Source: Symsagittifera roscoffensis (Eukaryota; Xenacoelomorpha; Acoela; Convolutidae). From it: 64,000 nucleotides of DNA. The position numbers and the translations under genes were made by a program. The stretch is from NCBI RefSeq assembly GCF_963678635.1, contig NC_087062.1, positions 69,660,223 to 69,724,222 of the forward strand, read 5' to 3'. The stretch's first letter is position 1, and the number at the start of each line of letters is the position of its first letter. This document shows, piece by piece, positions 34,501-49,500 of this stretch. The notes beneath the pieces were generated by a model that was not told where the DNA came from, did no database searches, and saw nothing but the letters and a program-made list of their open reading frames with translations.

Positions 34501-37500
34501 TTTGTACCACCAAAAATCGCATCAAGGATGAACACAAAAAGACATATTTCAGAAACATAAATACCAAAATCCAAAACCCAGAAGTCCCATGAACAGTCAA
34601 CATACCCAAAACGCACTAACAAACCAAAAAAGCAGCGCTGCCTATTTCAAAGATGTCAAAACTGAAGAAGCATTCAGTAACCAAGACCAGAAGCAAGTGG
34701 AAACTACCAATTTGTGACTACAACTTTCTTCGGACAAAAAATCCCCACAGCGCAAATATGCTTCTGCAATGATCGCTAATCCAGTGAAATTGATGGTTGG
34801 AACAATAATGAACTCATCAAGACTTCTTAACTAGCCACACACTGTCCTGGAATACGAAAAAATTTGTACCACAAAAGATCGCATCAAGAACAAACACAAA
34901 AAAGATATATTTCAGAAACATCAGAACCAAAATCAAAAACTTAGTACTCCCATGAAATGTCAGGAAACCAACAATGCATTCACAACCCAAAAAACTGTCC
35001 CTGTGTATTTTAAAGATGTCAAAACTGAAGAAACATTCAATAGCCAAGACCCGAAGCTAGTGGAAACTACCAATTTGTTACGACAACTTTCTTCGGACAA
35101 AAAATCACCACAGCGCAAATCCGCTTCTGCAACGATCACTAAACCAATAGAGTTGATGATTGGAAAAACAAAAAACTCATCAAGACTTCTTAACTAGCCA
35201 CACACTGTCCTGGAAAATGAAAAAATTTGAACCACAAAAGATCGCATCAAGAACAAACACAAAAGACATATTTCAGAAAGATAAAGACCAAAATCGAAAA
35301 CTTAGTACTACAATGAACTGTCACCAAACCCACAACGCATTAACAAGCCAAAAAAATGTCGCTGTGTATTTCAAAGATGTCAAAACTGAAGAAACATTCA
35401 GTAGCCAAGACCAGAAGCTATTGGAAACTACCAATTTGTGACGACAAATTTCTTCGGACAAAAAATCACCACAGCGCAAATCCGCTTCTGCAACGATAGC
35501 TAATCTAGTAGAATTGATGATTGGATCACCAATGAACTAATCAAGACTTCTTAACTAGCCACACACTGTCCTGGAAAATGAAAAAAAATTTGTACCACCA
35601 AAAATCGCATCAAGGATGAACACAAAAAGACATATTTCAGAAACATAAATACCAAAATCCAAAACCCAGAAGTCCCATGAACAGTCAGCAAACCCAAAAC
35701 GCACTAACAAACCAAAAAAGCAGCGCTGCCTATTTCAAAGATGTCAAAACAAAAGAAGCATTCAGTAACCAAGACCAGAAGCAAGTGGAAACTACCAATT
35801 TGTGACTACAACTTTCTTCGGACAAAAAATCCCCACAGCGCAAAAATGCTTCTGCAACGATCGCTAATCTAGTAGAATTGATGATTGGATCACCAATGAA
35901 CTAATCAAGACTTCTTAACTAGCCACACACTGTCCTGGAAAATGAAAAAAAATTTGTACCACCAAAAATCGCATCAAGGATGAACACAAAAAGACATATT
36001 TCAGAAACATAAATACCAAAATCCAAAACCCAGAAGTCCCATGAACAGTCAGCAAACCCAAAACGCACTAACAAACCAAAAAAGCAGCGCTGCCTATTTC
36101 AAAGATGTCAAAACAAAAGAAACATTCAGTAGCCAAGACCAGAAGCTATTGGAAACTACCAATTTGTGACGACAAATTTCTTCGGACAAAAAATCACCAC
36201 AGCGCAAATCTGCTTCTGCAACGATAGCTAATCTAGTAGAATTGATGATTGGATCACCAATGAACTAATCAAGACTTCTTAACTAGCCACACACTGTCCT
36301 GGAAAATGAAAAAAAATTTGTACCACCAAAAATCGCATCAAGGATGAACACAAAAAGACATATTTCAGAAACATAAATACCAAAATCCAAAACCCAGAAG
36401 TCCCATGAACAGTCAGCAAACCCAAAACGCACTAACAAACCAAAAAAGCAGCGCTGCCTATTTCAAAGATGTCAAAACAAAAGAAGCATTCAGTAACCAA
36501 GACCAGAAGCAAGTGGAAACTACCAATTTGTGACTACAACTTTCTTCGGACAAAAAATCCCCACAGCGCAAAAATGCTTCTGCAACGATCGCTAATCCAG
36601 TGAAATTGATGATTGGAACAAAAATGAACTCATCAAGACTTCTTAACTAGCCACACACTGTCCTGGAAAATGAAAAAAAATTTGTACCACCAAAAATCGC
36701 ATCAAGGATGAACACAAAAAGACATATTTCAGAAACATAAATACCAAAATCCAAAACCCAGAAGTCCCATGAACAGTCAGCAAACCCAAAAAGCACTAAC
36801 AAACCAAAAAAGCAGCGCTGCCTATTTCAAAGATGTCAAAACAAAAGAAACATTCAGTAGCCAAGACCAGAAGCTATTGGAAACTACCAATTTGTGACGA
36901 CAAATTTCTTCGGACAAAAAATCACCACAGCGCAAATCCGCTTCTGCAACGATAGCTAATCTAGTAGAATTGATGATTGGATCACCAATGAACTAATCAA
37001 GACTTCTTAACTAGCCACACACTGTCCTGGAAAATGAAAAAAAATTTGTACCACCAAAAATCGCATCAAGGATGAACACAAAAAGACATATTTCAGAAAC
37101 ATAAATACCAAAATCCAAAACCCAGAAGTCCCATGAACAGTCAGCAAACCCAAAACGCACTAACAAACCAAAAAAGCAGCGCTGCCTATTTCAAAGATGT
37201 CAAAACAAAAGAAGCATTCAGTAACCAAGACCAGAAGCAAGTGGAAACTACCAATTTGTGACTACAACTTTCTTCGGACAAAAAATCCCCACAGCGCAAA
37301 AATGCTTCTGCAACGATCGCTAATCCAGTGAAATTGATGATTGGAACAAAAATGAACTCATCAAGACTTCTTAACTAGCCACACACTGTCCTGGAATACG
37401 AAAAAATTTGTACCACAAAAGATCGCATCAAGAACAAACACAAAAAAGATATATTTCAGAAACATCAGAACCAAAATCAAAAACTTAGTACTCCCATGAA

Positions 37501-40500
37501 ATGTCAGGAAACCCACAACGCATTCACAACCCAAAAAACTGTCCCTGTGTATTTTAAAGATGTCAAAACTGAAGAAACATTCAATAGCCAAGACCCGAAG
37601 CTAGTGGAAACTACCAATTTGTTACGACAACTTTCTTCGGACAAAAAATCACCACAGCGCAAATCCGCTTCTGCAACGATCGCTAACCAAGTAGAATTGA
37701 TGATTGGAACAACAATGAACTCATCAAGACTTCTTAACTAGTCACACACTGTCCTGGAAATGAAAAAATTTTGTACCACAAAAGATCGCGTCAAGAACAA
37801 ACACAGAAGACATATTTCAGGAACATAAAGACCAAAATCGAAAACTTAGTACTCCCATGAACTGTCAGCAAACCCACAACGCATTAACCACCCAAAAAAA
37901 TGTCGCTGTGTATTTCAAAGATGTTAAAAACTGAAGAAACTTTCAGTAGCCAAGACCAGTAGCTAGTGGAAACTACCAATTTGTGACGACAACTTTCTTC
38001 GGACAAAAATTCACCACAGCGCAAGTCCGCTTCTGCAACGATCGCTAACCCAGTAGAATTGATGATTGGAACAGCAATGAACTCATCAAGACTTCTTAAC
38101 TAGCCACACACTGTCCTGGAAAATGAAAAAATTTGTACCACAAAAGATCGCATCAAGAACAAACACAGAAGACATATTTCAGGAACATAAAGACCAAAAT
38201 CGAAGACTTAGTACTCCCATGAACTGTCAGCAAACCCACAACGCATTAACAACCCAAAAAACTGTCGCTGTGGATTTCAAAGATGTCAAAACTGAAGAAA
38301 TATTCAGTAGCAAAGACCAGAAGCTAGTGGAAACTACCAATTTGTGACGACAACTTTCTTCGGACAAAAAATTACCACAGCGCAAATCCGCTTCTGCAAC
38401 GATCGCTAATCAAGTAAAATTGATGATTGGAACAACAATGAACTCATCAAGACTTCTTAACTAGCCACACACTGTCCTGGAAAAGGAAAAAATTTGTACC
38501 ACAAAAGATCGCGTCAAGAACAAACACAGAAGACATATTTCAGGAACATAAAGACCAAAATCGAAGACTTAGTACTCCCATGAACTGTCAGCAAACCCAC
38601 AACGCATTAACAACCCAAAAAACTGTCGCTGTGGATTTCAAAGATGTCAAAACTGAAGAAATATTCAGTAGCAAAGACCAGAAGCTAGTGGAAACTACCA
38701 ATTTGTGACGACAACTTTCTTCGGACAAAAAATTACCACAGCGCAAATCCGCTTCTGCAACGATCGCTAATCAAGTAAAATTGATGATTGGAACAACAAT
38801 GAACTCATCAAGACTTCTTAACTAGCCACACACTGTCCTGGAAAAGGAAAAAATTTGTACCACAAAAAATCGCATCAAGGATGAACACAAAAAAGACATA
38901 TTTCAGAAACATAAATACCAAAATCCAAAACCCAGAAGTCCCATGAACAGTCAGCATACCCAAAACGCATTAACAAACCAAAAAAGCAGCGCTGCCTATT
39001 TCAAAGATGTCAAAACTGAAGAAGCACTCAGTAACCAAGACCAGAAGCTAGTGGAAACTACCAATTTGTGACGACAATTTTCTTCGAACAAAAAATCACC
39101 ACACTGCAAATCCGCTTCTGCAACTATAGCTAATCCAGTAGAATTGATGATTGGAACACCAATGAACTCATCAAGACTTCTTAACTAGCCACACACTGTC
39201 CTGGAATATGAAAAAGTTTGTGCCACAAAAGATCGCATCAAGAACAACACAAAAAAGACATATTTCAGAAACATAAGGACCAAAATCAAAAACTTAGTAC
39301 TCCCATGAAATGTCAGGAGACCCACAACGCATTCACAACCCAAAAAACTGTCCCTGTGTATTTTAAAGATGTCAAAACAAAAGAAACATTCAGTAGCCAA
39401 GACCAGAAGCTATTGGAAACTACCAATTTGTGACGACAAATTTCTTCGGACAAAAAATCACCACAGCGCAAATCCGCTTCTGCAACGATAGCTAATCTAG
39501 TAGAATTGATGATTGGATCACCAATGAACTAATCAAGACTTCTTAACTAGCCACACACTGTCCTGGAAAATGAAAAAAAATTTGTACCACCAAAAATCGC
39601 ATCAAGGATGAACACAAAAAGACATATTTCAGAAACATAAATACCAAAATCCAAAACCCAGAAGTCCCATGAACAGTCAGCAAACCCAAAACGCACTAAC
39701 AAACCAAAAAAGCAGCGCTGCCTATTTCAAAGATGTCAAAACAAAAGAAGCATTCAGTAACCAAGACCAGAAGCAAGTGGAAACTACCAATTTGTGACTA
39801 CAACTTTCTGCGGACAAAAAATCCCCACAGCGCAAAAATGCTTCTGCAACGATCGCTAATCCAGTGAAATTGATGATTGGAACAAAAATGAACTCATCAA
39901 GACTTCTTAACTAGCCACACACTGTCCTGGAATACGAAAAAATTTGTACCACAAAAGATCGCATCAAGAACAAACACAAAAAAGATATATTTCAGAAACA
40001 TCAGAACCAAAATCAAAAACTTAGTACTCCCATGAAATGTCAGGAAACCCACAACGCATTCACAACCCAAAAAACTGTCCCTGTGTATTTTAAAGATGTC
40101 AAAACTGAAGAAACATTCAATAGCCAAGACCCGAAGCTAGTGGAAACTACCAATTTGTTACGACAACTTTCTTCGGACAAAAAATCACCACAGCGCAAAT
40201 CCGCTTCTGCAACGATCGCTAACCAAGTAGAATTGATGATTGGAACAACAATGAACTCATCAAGACTTCTTAACTAGTCACACACTGTCCTGGAAAATGA
40301 AAAAATTTTGTACCACAAAAGATCGCGTCAAGAACAAACACAGAAGACATATTTCAGGAACATAAAGACCAAAATCGAAAACTTAGTACTCCCATGAACT
40401 GTCAGCAAACCCACAACGCATTAACCACCCAAAAAAATGTCGCTGTGTATTTCAAAGATGTTAAAAACTGAAGAAACTTTCAGTAGCCAAGACCAGTAGC

Positions 40501-43500
40501 TAGTGGAAACTACCAATTTGTGACGACAACTTTCTTCGGACAAAAATTCACCACAGCGCAAGTCCGCTTCTGCAACGATCGCTAACCCAGTAGAATTGAT
40601 GATTGGAACAACAATGAACTCATCAAGACTTCTTAACTAGCCACACACTGTCCTGGAAAATGAAAAAATTTGTACCACAAAAGATCGCATCAAGAACAAA
40701 CACAGAAGACATATTTCAGGAACATAAAGACCAAAATCGAAGACTTAGTACTCCCATGAACTGTCAGCAAACCCACAACGCATTAACAACCCAAAAAACT
40801 GTCGCTGTGGATTTCAAAGATGTCAAAACTGAAGAAATTTTCAGTAGCAAAGACCAGAAGCTAGTGGAAACTACCAATTTGTGACGACAACTTTCTTCGG
40901 ACAAAAAATTACCACAGCGCAAATCCGCTTCTGCAACGATCGCTAATCAAGTAAAATTGATGATTGGAACAACAATGAACTCATCAAGACTTCTTAACTA
41001 GCCACACACTGTCCTGGAAAAGGAAAAAATTTGTACCACAAAAGATCGCGTCAAGAACAAACACAGAAGACATATTTCAGGAACATAAAGACCAAAATCG
41101 AACACTTAGTACTCCCATGAACTGTCAGCAAACCCACAACGCATTAACAACCCAAAAAAACTGTCGCTGTGGATTTCAAAGATGTCAAAACTGAAGAAAT
41201 ATTCAGTAGCAAAGACCAGAAGCTAGTGGAAACTACCAATTTGTGACGACAACTTTCTTCGGACAAAAAATTACCACAGCGCAAATCCGCTTCTGCAACG
41301 ATCGCTAATCAAGTAAAATTGATGATTGGAACAACAATGAACTCATCAAGACTTCTTAACTAGCCACACACTGTCCTGGAAAAGGAAAAAAATTGTACCA
41401 CAAAAAATCGCATCAAGGATGAACACAAAAAAGACATATTTCAGAAACATAAATACCAAAATCCAAAACCCAGAAGTCCCATGAACAGTCAGCATACCCA
41501 AAACGCATTAACAAACCAAAAAAGCAGCGCTGCCTATTTCAAAGATGTCAAAACTGAAGAAGCACTCAGTAACCAAGACCAGAAGCTAGTGGAAACTACC
41601 AATTTGTGACGACAATTTTCTTCGAACAAAAAATCACCACACTGCAAATCCGCTTCTGCAACTATAGCTAATCCAGTAGAATTGATGATTGGAACACCAA
41701 TGAACTCATCAAGACTTCTTAACTAGCCACACACTGTCCTGGAATATGAAAAAGTTTGTACCACAAAAGATCGCATCAAGAACAACACAAAAAAGACATA
41801 TTTCAGAAACATAAGGACCAAAATCAAAAACTTAGTACTCCCATGAAATGTCAGCAAACCCACAACGCATTAACAACCCAAAAAAATGTCGCTGTCTATT
41901 TCAAAGATGTCAAAACTGAAGAAACATTCAGTAGCCAAGACCAGAAGCTAGTGGAAACTACCAATTTGTGACAACTTTCTTCGGACAAAAAATCACCACA
42001 GCGCAAATCCCCTTCTGCAACAATCGCTAATCCAGTAGAATTGATGATTGGAACACCAGTGAACTCATCAAGATTTCTTAACTAGCCACACACACTCCTG
42101 GAATATGAAAAAATTTGTACCACAAAAGATCTCATCAAGAGCAACACAAAAAAGACATATTTCAGAAACATAAGGACCAAAATCAAAAACTTAGTACTCA
42201 AATGAAATTTCAGGAAACTCACAACGCATTAACAACCCAAAAAACTGTCGCTGTGTATTTCAAAGATGTCAAAACTGAAGAAACATTCAGTAGCCAAGAC
42301 CAGAAGATAGTGGAAACTACCAATTTGCGACGACAATTTTCTTCGGACAAAAAATCACCACAGCGCAAATCCGCTTCTGCAACGATCGCTAACCCAGTAG
42401 AATTGACGATTGGAACAACAATGAACTCATCAAGACTTCTTAACTAGCCACACACTGTCCTGAAAAATGAAAAAATTTGTACCACAAAAGATCGCATCAA
42501 GAACAAACACAGAAGACATATTTCAGGAACATTAAGACCAAAATCGAAAACTTAGTACTCCCATGAACTGTCAGCAAACCCACAACGCATTAACAACCCA
42601 AAAAAATGTCGCTGTGTGTCTCAAAGATGTCAAAACTGAAGAAACTTTCAGTAGCCAAGACCAGAAGCTAGTGGAAACTACCAATTTGTGACGACAACTT
42701 TCTTCGGACAAAAAATCACCACAGCGCAAATCCGCTTCTGCAACGATCGCTAACCAAGTAGAATTTATGATTGGAACAACAATGAAATCATCAAGACTTC
42801 TTAACTAGCCACACACTGTCCTGGAAAATGAAAAAATTTGTACCACAAAAGATCGCATCAAGAACAAACACAGAAGACATATTTCAGGAACATTAAGACC
42901 AAAATCGAAAACTTAGTACTCCCATGAACTGTCAGCAAACCCACAACGCATTAACAACCCAAAAAAATGTCGCTGTGTGTTTCAAAGATGTCAAAACTGA
43001 AGAAACATTCAGTAGCCAAGACCAGAAGCTAGTGGAAACTACCAATTTGGGACGACAACTTTCTTCGGACAAAAAATCACCACAGCGCAAATCCCCTTCT
43101 GCAACAAGCGCTAATCCAGTAGAATTGATGATTGGAACACCAGTGAACTCATCAAGACTTCTTAACTAGCCACACACTGTCCTGGAATATGAAAAAATTT
43201 GTACCACAAAAGATCGCATCAAGAACAACACAAAAAAGACATATTTCAGAAACATAAGGACCAAAATCAAAAACTTAGTACTCAAATGAAATTTCAGGAA
43301 ACCCACAACGCATAAACAACCCAAAAAACTGTCGCTGTGTATTTCAAAGATGTCAAAACTGAAGAAACATTCAGTAGCCAAGACCAGAAGATAGTGGAAA
43401 CTACCAATTTGCGACGACAATTTTCTTCGGACAAAAAATCACCACAGCGCAAATCCGCTTCTGCAACGATCGCTAACCCAGTAGAATTGACGATTGGAAC

Positions 43501-46500
43501 AACAATGAACTCATCAAGACTTCTTAACTAGCCACACACTGTCCTGGAAAATGAAAAAATTTGTACCACAAAAGATCGCATCAAGAACAAACACAGAAGA
43601 CATATTTCAGGAAAATAAAGACCAAAATCGAAAACTTAGTACTCCCATGAACTGTCAGCAAACCCACAACGCATTAACAACCCAAAAAAAATGTCGCTGT
43701 GTGTTTCAAAGATGTCAAAACTGAAGAAACATTCAGTAGCCAAGACCAGAAGCTAGTGGAAACTACCAATTTGTGACGACAACTTTCTTCGGACAAAAAA
43801 TCACCACAGCGCAAATCCCCTTCTGCAACGATCGCTAAATAAGTAGAATTGATGATTGAAACAACAATGAACTCATCAAGACTTCTTAACTAGCCACACA
43901 CTGTCCTGGAAAAAGAAAAAAAATTGTACCACAAAAGATCGCATCAAGATCAAACACAGAAGACATATTTCAGGAACATAAAGACTAAAATCGAAAACTT
44001 AGTACTCCCATGAACTGTCAGCAAACCCACAACGCATTAACCACCCAAAAAATGTCGCTGTGTATTTCAAAGATGTCAAAACTGAAGAAACATTCAGTAG
44101 CCAAGACCAGAAGCTAGTGGAAACTACCAATTTGTGACGACAACTTTCTTCGGACAAAAAATCACCACAGCGCAAATCCCCTTCTGCAACGATCGCTAAA
44201 CAAGTAGAATTGATGATTGGAACAACAATGAACTCATCAAGACTTCTTAACTAGCTACACACTGTCCTGGAAAATGAAAAAAAATTGTACCACAAAAGAT
44301 CGCTTCAAGATTAAACACAGAAGACATATTTCAGGAACATAAAGACCAAAATCGGAAACTTAGTACTCCCATGAACTGTCCGCAAACCCACATTGCATTA
44401 ACTACCCAAAAAATGTCGCTGCCTATTTCAAAGATGTCAAAACTGAAGAAGCATTCAGTAACCAAGACCAGAAGCTAGTGGAAACTACCAATTTGTGACG
44501 ACAATTTTCTTCGGACAAAAAATCACCACAATGCAAATCCGCTTCTGCAACGATCGCTAATCCAGTAGAATTGATAATTGGAACACCAATGAACTCATCA
44601 AGACTTCTTAACTAGCCACACACTGTCCTGGAATATGAAAAAATTTGTACCACAAAAGATCGCATCAAGAACAACACAAAAAAGACATATTTCAGAAACA
44701 TAAGGACCAAAATCAAAAACTTAGTACTCCCACGAACTGTCAGCAAACCCACAACGCATTAACAAACCAAAAAAAATGTCGCTGTGTATTTCAAAGATGT
44801 CAAACTGAAGAAACATTCAGTAGCCAAGACCAGAAGCTAGTGGAAACTACCAATTTGTGACAACTTTCTTCGGACAAAAAAACCACAGCGCAAATCCGCT
44901 TCTGCAACGATCGCTAACCCAGTAGAACTGACGATTGGAACAACAATGAACTCATTAAGACTTCTTAACTAGCCACACACTGTCCTGGAAAATGAAAAAA
45001 TTTGTACCACAAAAGATCGCATCAAGAACAAACACAGAAGACATATTTCAGGAACATAAAGACCAAAATCGAAAACTTAGTACTCCCATGAACTGTCAGC
45101 AAACCCACAACGCATTAACAACCCCAAAAAATTGTCGCTTTGTGTTTCAAAGATGTCAAAACTGAAGAAACATTCAGTAGCCAAGACCAGAAGCTAGTGG
45201 AAACTACCAATTTGTGACGACAACTTTCTACGGACAAAAAATCACCACAGCGCAAATCCCCTTCTGCAACGATCGCTAATCCAGTAGAATTGATGATTGG
45301 AACACCAATGAACTCATCAAGACTTCTTAACTAGCCACACACTGTCCTGGAATATGAAAAAATTTGTACCACAAAAGATCGCATCAAGAACAACACAAAA
45401 AAGACATATTTCAGAAACATAAGGACCAAAATCAAAAATTTAGTACTCAAATGAAATGTCAGGAAACCTACAACGCATTAACAACCCAAAAAACTGTCGC
45501 TGTGTATTTCAAAGATGTCAAAACTGAAGAAACATTCAGTAGCCAAGCCCAGAAGATAGTGGAAACTACCAATTTGCGACGACAATTTTCTTCGGACAAA
45601 AAATCACCACAGCGCAAATCCGCTTCTGCAACGATCGCTAACCAAGTAGAATTGATGAATGGAACAACAATGAACTCATCAAGACTTCTAAACTAGCCAC
45701 ACACTGTCCTGGAAAATGAAAAAAAATGGTACCACAAAAGATCGCATCAAGAACAAACACAGAAGACATATTTCAGGTTCATAAAGACCAAAATCGAAAA
45801 TTTAGTACTCCCATGAACTGTCAGCAAACCCACAACGCATTAACTACCCAAAAAAATGTCGCTGTGTATTTCAAAGATTTCAAAGCTGAAGAAACATTCA
45901 GTAGCCAAGACCCGAAGCTAGTGGAAACTACCAATTTGTGACAACTTTCTTCGGACAAAAAATCACCACAGCGCAAATCTGCTTCTGCAACGATCGCTAA
46001 CCCAGTAGAATTGACGATTGGAACAACAATGAACTCATCAAGACTTCTTAACTAGCCACACACTGTCCTGGAAAATGAAAAAATTTGTACCACAAAAGAT
46101 CGCATCAAGAACAAACACAGAAGACATATTTCAGGAACATAAAGACCAAAATCGAAAACTTAGTACTCCCATGAACTGTCAGCAAACCCACAACGCATTA
46201 ACAACCCAAAAAAAATGTCGCTGTGTGTTTCAAAGATGTCAAAACTGAAGAAACATTCAGTAGCCAAGACCAGAAGCTAGTGGAAACTACCAATTTGTGA
46301 CGACAACTTTCTTCGGACAAAAAATCACCACAGCGCAAATCTGCTTCTGCAACGATCGCTAAACAAGTAGAATTGATGATTGGAACAACAATGAAATCGT
46401 CAAGACTTCTTAACTAGCCACACACTGTCCTGGAAAATTAAAAAAAATTTGTACCACAAAAGATCGCATCAAGATCAAACACAGAAGACATATTTCAGGA

Positions 46501-49500
46501 ACATAAAGACCAAAATCGAAAACTTAGTACTCCCATGAACTGTCAGCAAACCCACAACGCATTAATACCCAAAAAAAATGTCGCTGTGTATTTCAAAGAT
46601 GTCAAAACTGAAGAAACATTCAGTAGCCAAGACCAGAAGCTAGTGGAAACTACCAATTTGTGACGACAACTTTCTTCAGACAAAAAATCACCACAGCGCA
46701 AATCCCCTTCTGCAACGATCGCTAATCCAGTAGAATTGATGATTGGAACACCAGTGAACTCATCAAGACTTCTTAACTAGCCACACACTGTCCTGGAATT
46801 TGAAAAAAATTGTACCACAAAAGATCGCATCAAGAACAACACAAAAAAGACATATTTCAGAAACATAAGGACCAAAATCAAAAACTTAGTACTCAAATGA
46901 AATTTCAGGAAACCTACAACGCATTAACAACCCAAAAAACTGTCGCTGTGTATTTCAAAGATGTCAAAACTGAAGAAACATTCAGTAGCCAAGACCAGAA
47001 GATAGTGGAAACTACCAATTTGCGACGACAACTTTCTTCGGACAAAAAATCACCACAGCGCAAATCCGCTTCTGCAACGATCGCTAACCAAGTAGAATTG
47101 TTGATTGGAACAACAATGAACTCATCAAGACTTCTAAACTAGCCACACACTGTCCTGGAAAATGAAAAAAAATTGTACCACAAAAGATCGCATCAAGAAC
47201 AAACACAGAAGACATATTTCAGGTTCATAAAGACCAAAATCAAAAACTTAGTACTCCCATGAACTGTCAGCAAACCCACAACGCATTAACAACCCAAAAA
47301 AATGTCGCTGTGTATTTCAAAGATGTCAAAGCTGAAGAAACATTCAGTAGCCAAGACCCGAAGCTAGTGGAAACTACCAATTTGTGACAACTTTCTTCGG
47401 ACAAAAAATCACCACAGCGCAAATCTGCTTCTGCAACGATCGCTAACCCAGCAGAATTGACGATTGGAACAACAATGAACTCATCAAGACTTCTTAACTA
47501 GCCACACACTGTCCTGGAAAATGAAAAAATTTGTACCACAAAAGATCGCATCAAGAACAAACACAGAAGACATATTTCAGGAACATAAAGACCAAAATGG
47601 AAAACTTAGTACTCCCATGAACTGACAGAAAATCCACAACGCATTAACAACCCAAACAAATGTCGCTGTGTGTTTCAAAGATGTCAAAACTGAAGAAACA
47701 TTCAGTAGCCAAGACCAGAAGCTAGTGGAAACTACCAATTTGTGACGACAACTTTCTTCGGACAAAAAATCACCACAGCGCAAATCCCCTTCTGCAACGA
47801 TCGCTAAACAAGTAGAATTGATGATTGGAACAATAATGAACTCATCAAGACTTCTTAACTAGCCACACACTGTCCTGGAAAATGAAAAAGTTTGTACCAC
47901 AAAAGATCGCATCAAGAACAAACACAGAAGACATATTTCAGGAACATAAAGACCAAAATCGAAAACTTAGTACTCCCATGAACTGTCCGCAAACCCACAA
48001 CGCATTAACAACCCAAAAAAATGTCGCTGTCTGTTTCAAAGATGTCAAAACTGAAGAAACATTCAGTAGCCAAGACCAGAAGCTAGTGGAAATTACCAAT
48101 TTGTGACGACATTTTTCTTCGGACAAAAAATCACCACAGCGCAAATCTGCTTCTGCAACGATCGCTAACCCAGTAGAATTGACGATTGGAACAACAATGA
48201 ACTCATCAAGACTTCTTAACTAGCCACGCACTGTCCTGGAAAATGAAAAAATTTGTACCACAAAAGATCGCATCAAGAACAAACACAGAAGACATATTTC
48301 AGGAACATAAAGACCAAAATCGAAAACTTAGTACTCCCATGAACTGTCAGCAAATCCACAACGCATTAATAACCCAAAAAAAGGTCGCTGTGTGTTTCAA
48401 AGATGTCAAAACTGAAGAAACATTCAGTAGCCAAGACCAGAAGCTAGTGGAAACTACCAATTTGTGACGACAACTTTCTTCGGACAAAAAATCACCACAG
48501 CGCAAATCCCCTTCTGCAACGATCGCTAAACAAGTAGAATTGATGATTGGAACAATAATGAACTCATCAAGACTTCTTAACTAGCCACACACTGTCCTGG
48601 AAAATGAAAAAGTTTGTACCACAAAAGATCGCATCAAGAACAAACACAGAAGACATATTTCAGGAACATAAAGACCAAAATCGAAAACTTAGTACTCCCA
48701 TGAACTGTCAGCAAACCCACAACGCATTAACAACCCAAAAAAAATGTCGCTGTCTGTTTCAAAGATGTCAAAACTGAAGAAACATTCAGTAGCCAAGACC
48801 AGAAGCTAGTGGAAATTACCAATTTGTGACGACAACTTTCTTCGGACAAAAAATCACCACAGCGCAAATCTACTTCTGCAACGATCGCTAAACAAGTAGA
48901 ATTGATGATTGGAACAATGATATACTCATCAAGACTTCTTAACTAGCCACACGCTGTCCTGGAAAATGAAAAAAATTTGTACCACAAAAGATCGCATCAA
49001 GATCAAACACAGAAGACATATTTCAGGAACATAAAGACCAAAATCGAAAACTTAGTACTCCCATGAACTGTCAGCAAACTCACAACGCATTAATACCCAA
49101 AAAAAATGTCGCTGTGTATTTCAAAGATGTCAAAACTGAAGAAACATTCAGTAGCCAGGACCAGAAGCTAGTGGAAACTACCAATTTGTGACGACAACTT
49201 TCTTCGGACAAAAAATCACCACAGCGCAAATCCGCTTCTGCAACGATCGCTAACCAAGTAGAATTGATGATTGGAACAACAATGAAATCATCAAGACTTC
49301 TTAACTAGCCACACACTGTCCTGGAATTTGAAAAAATTTGTACCACAAAAGATCGCATCAAGAACTACACAAAAAAGACATATTTCAGAAACATAAGGAC
49401 CAAAATCGAAAACTTAGTACTCCCATGAACTGTCAGCAAACTCACAACGCATTAATACCCAAAAAAAATGTCGCTGTGTATTTCAAAGATGTCAAAACTG

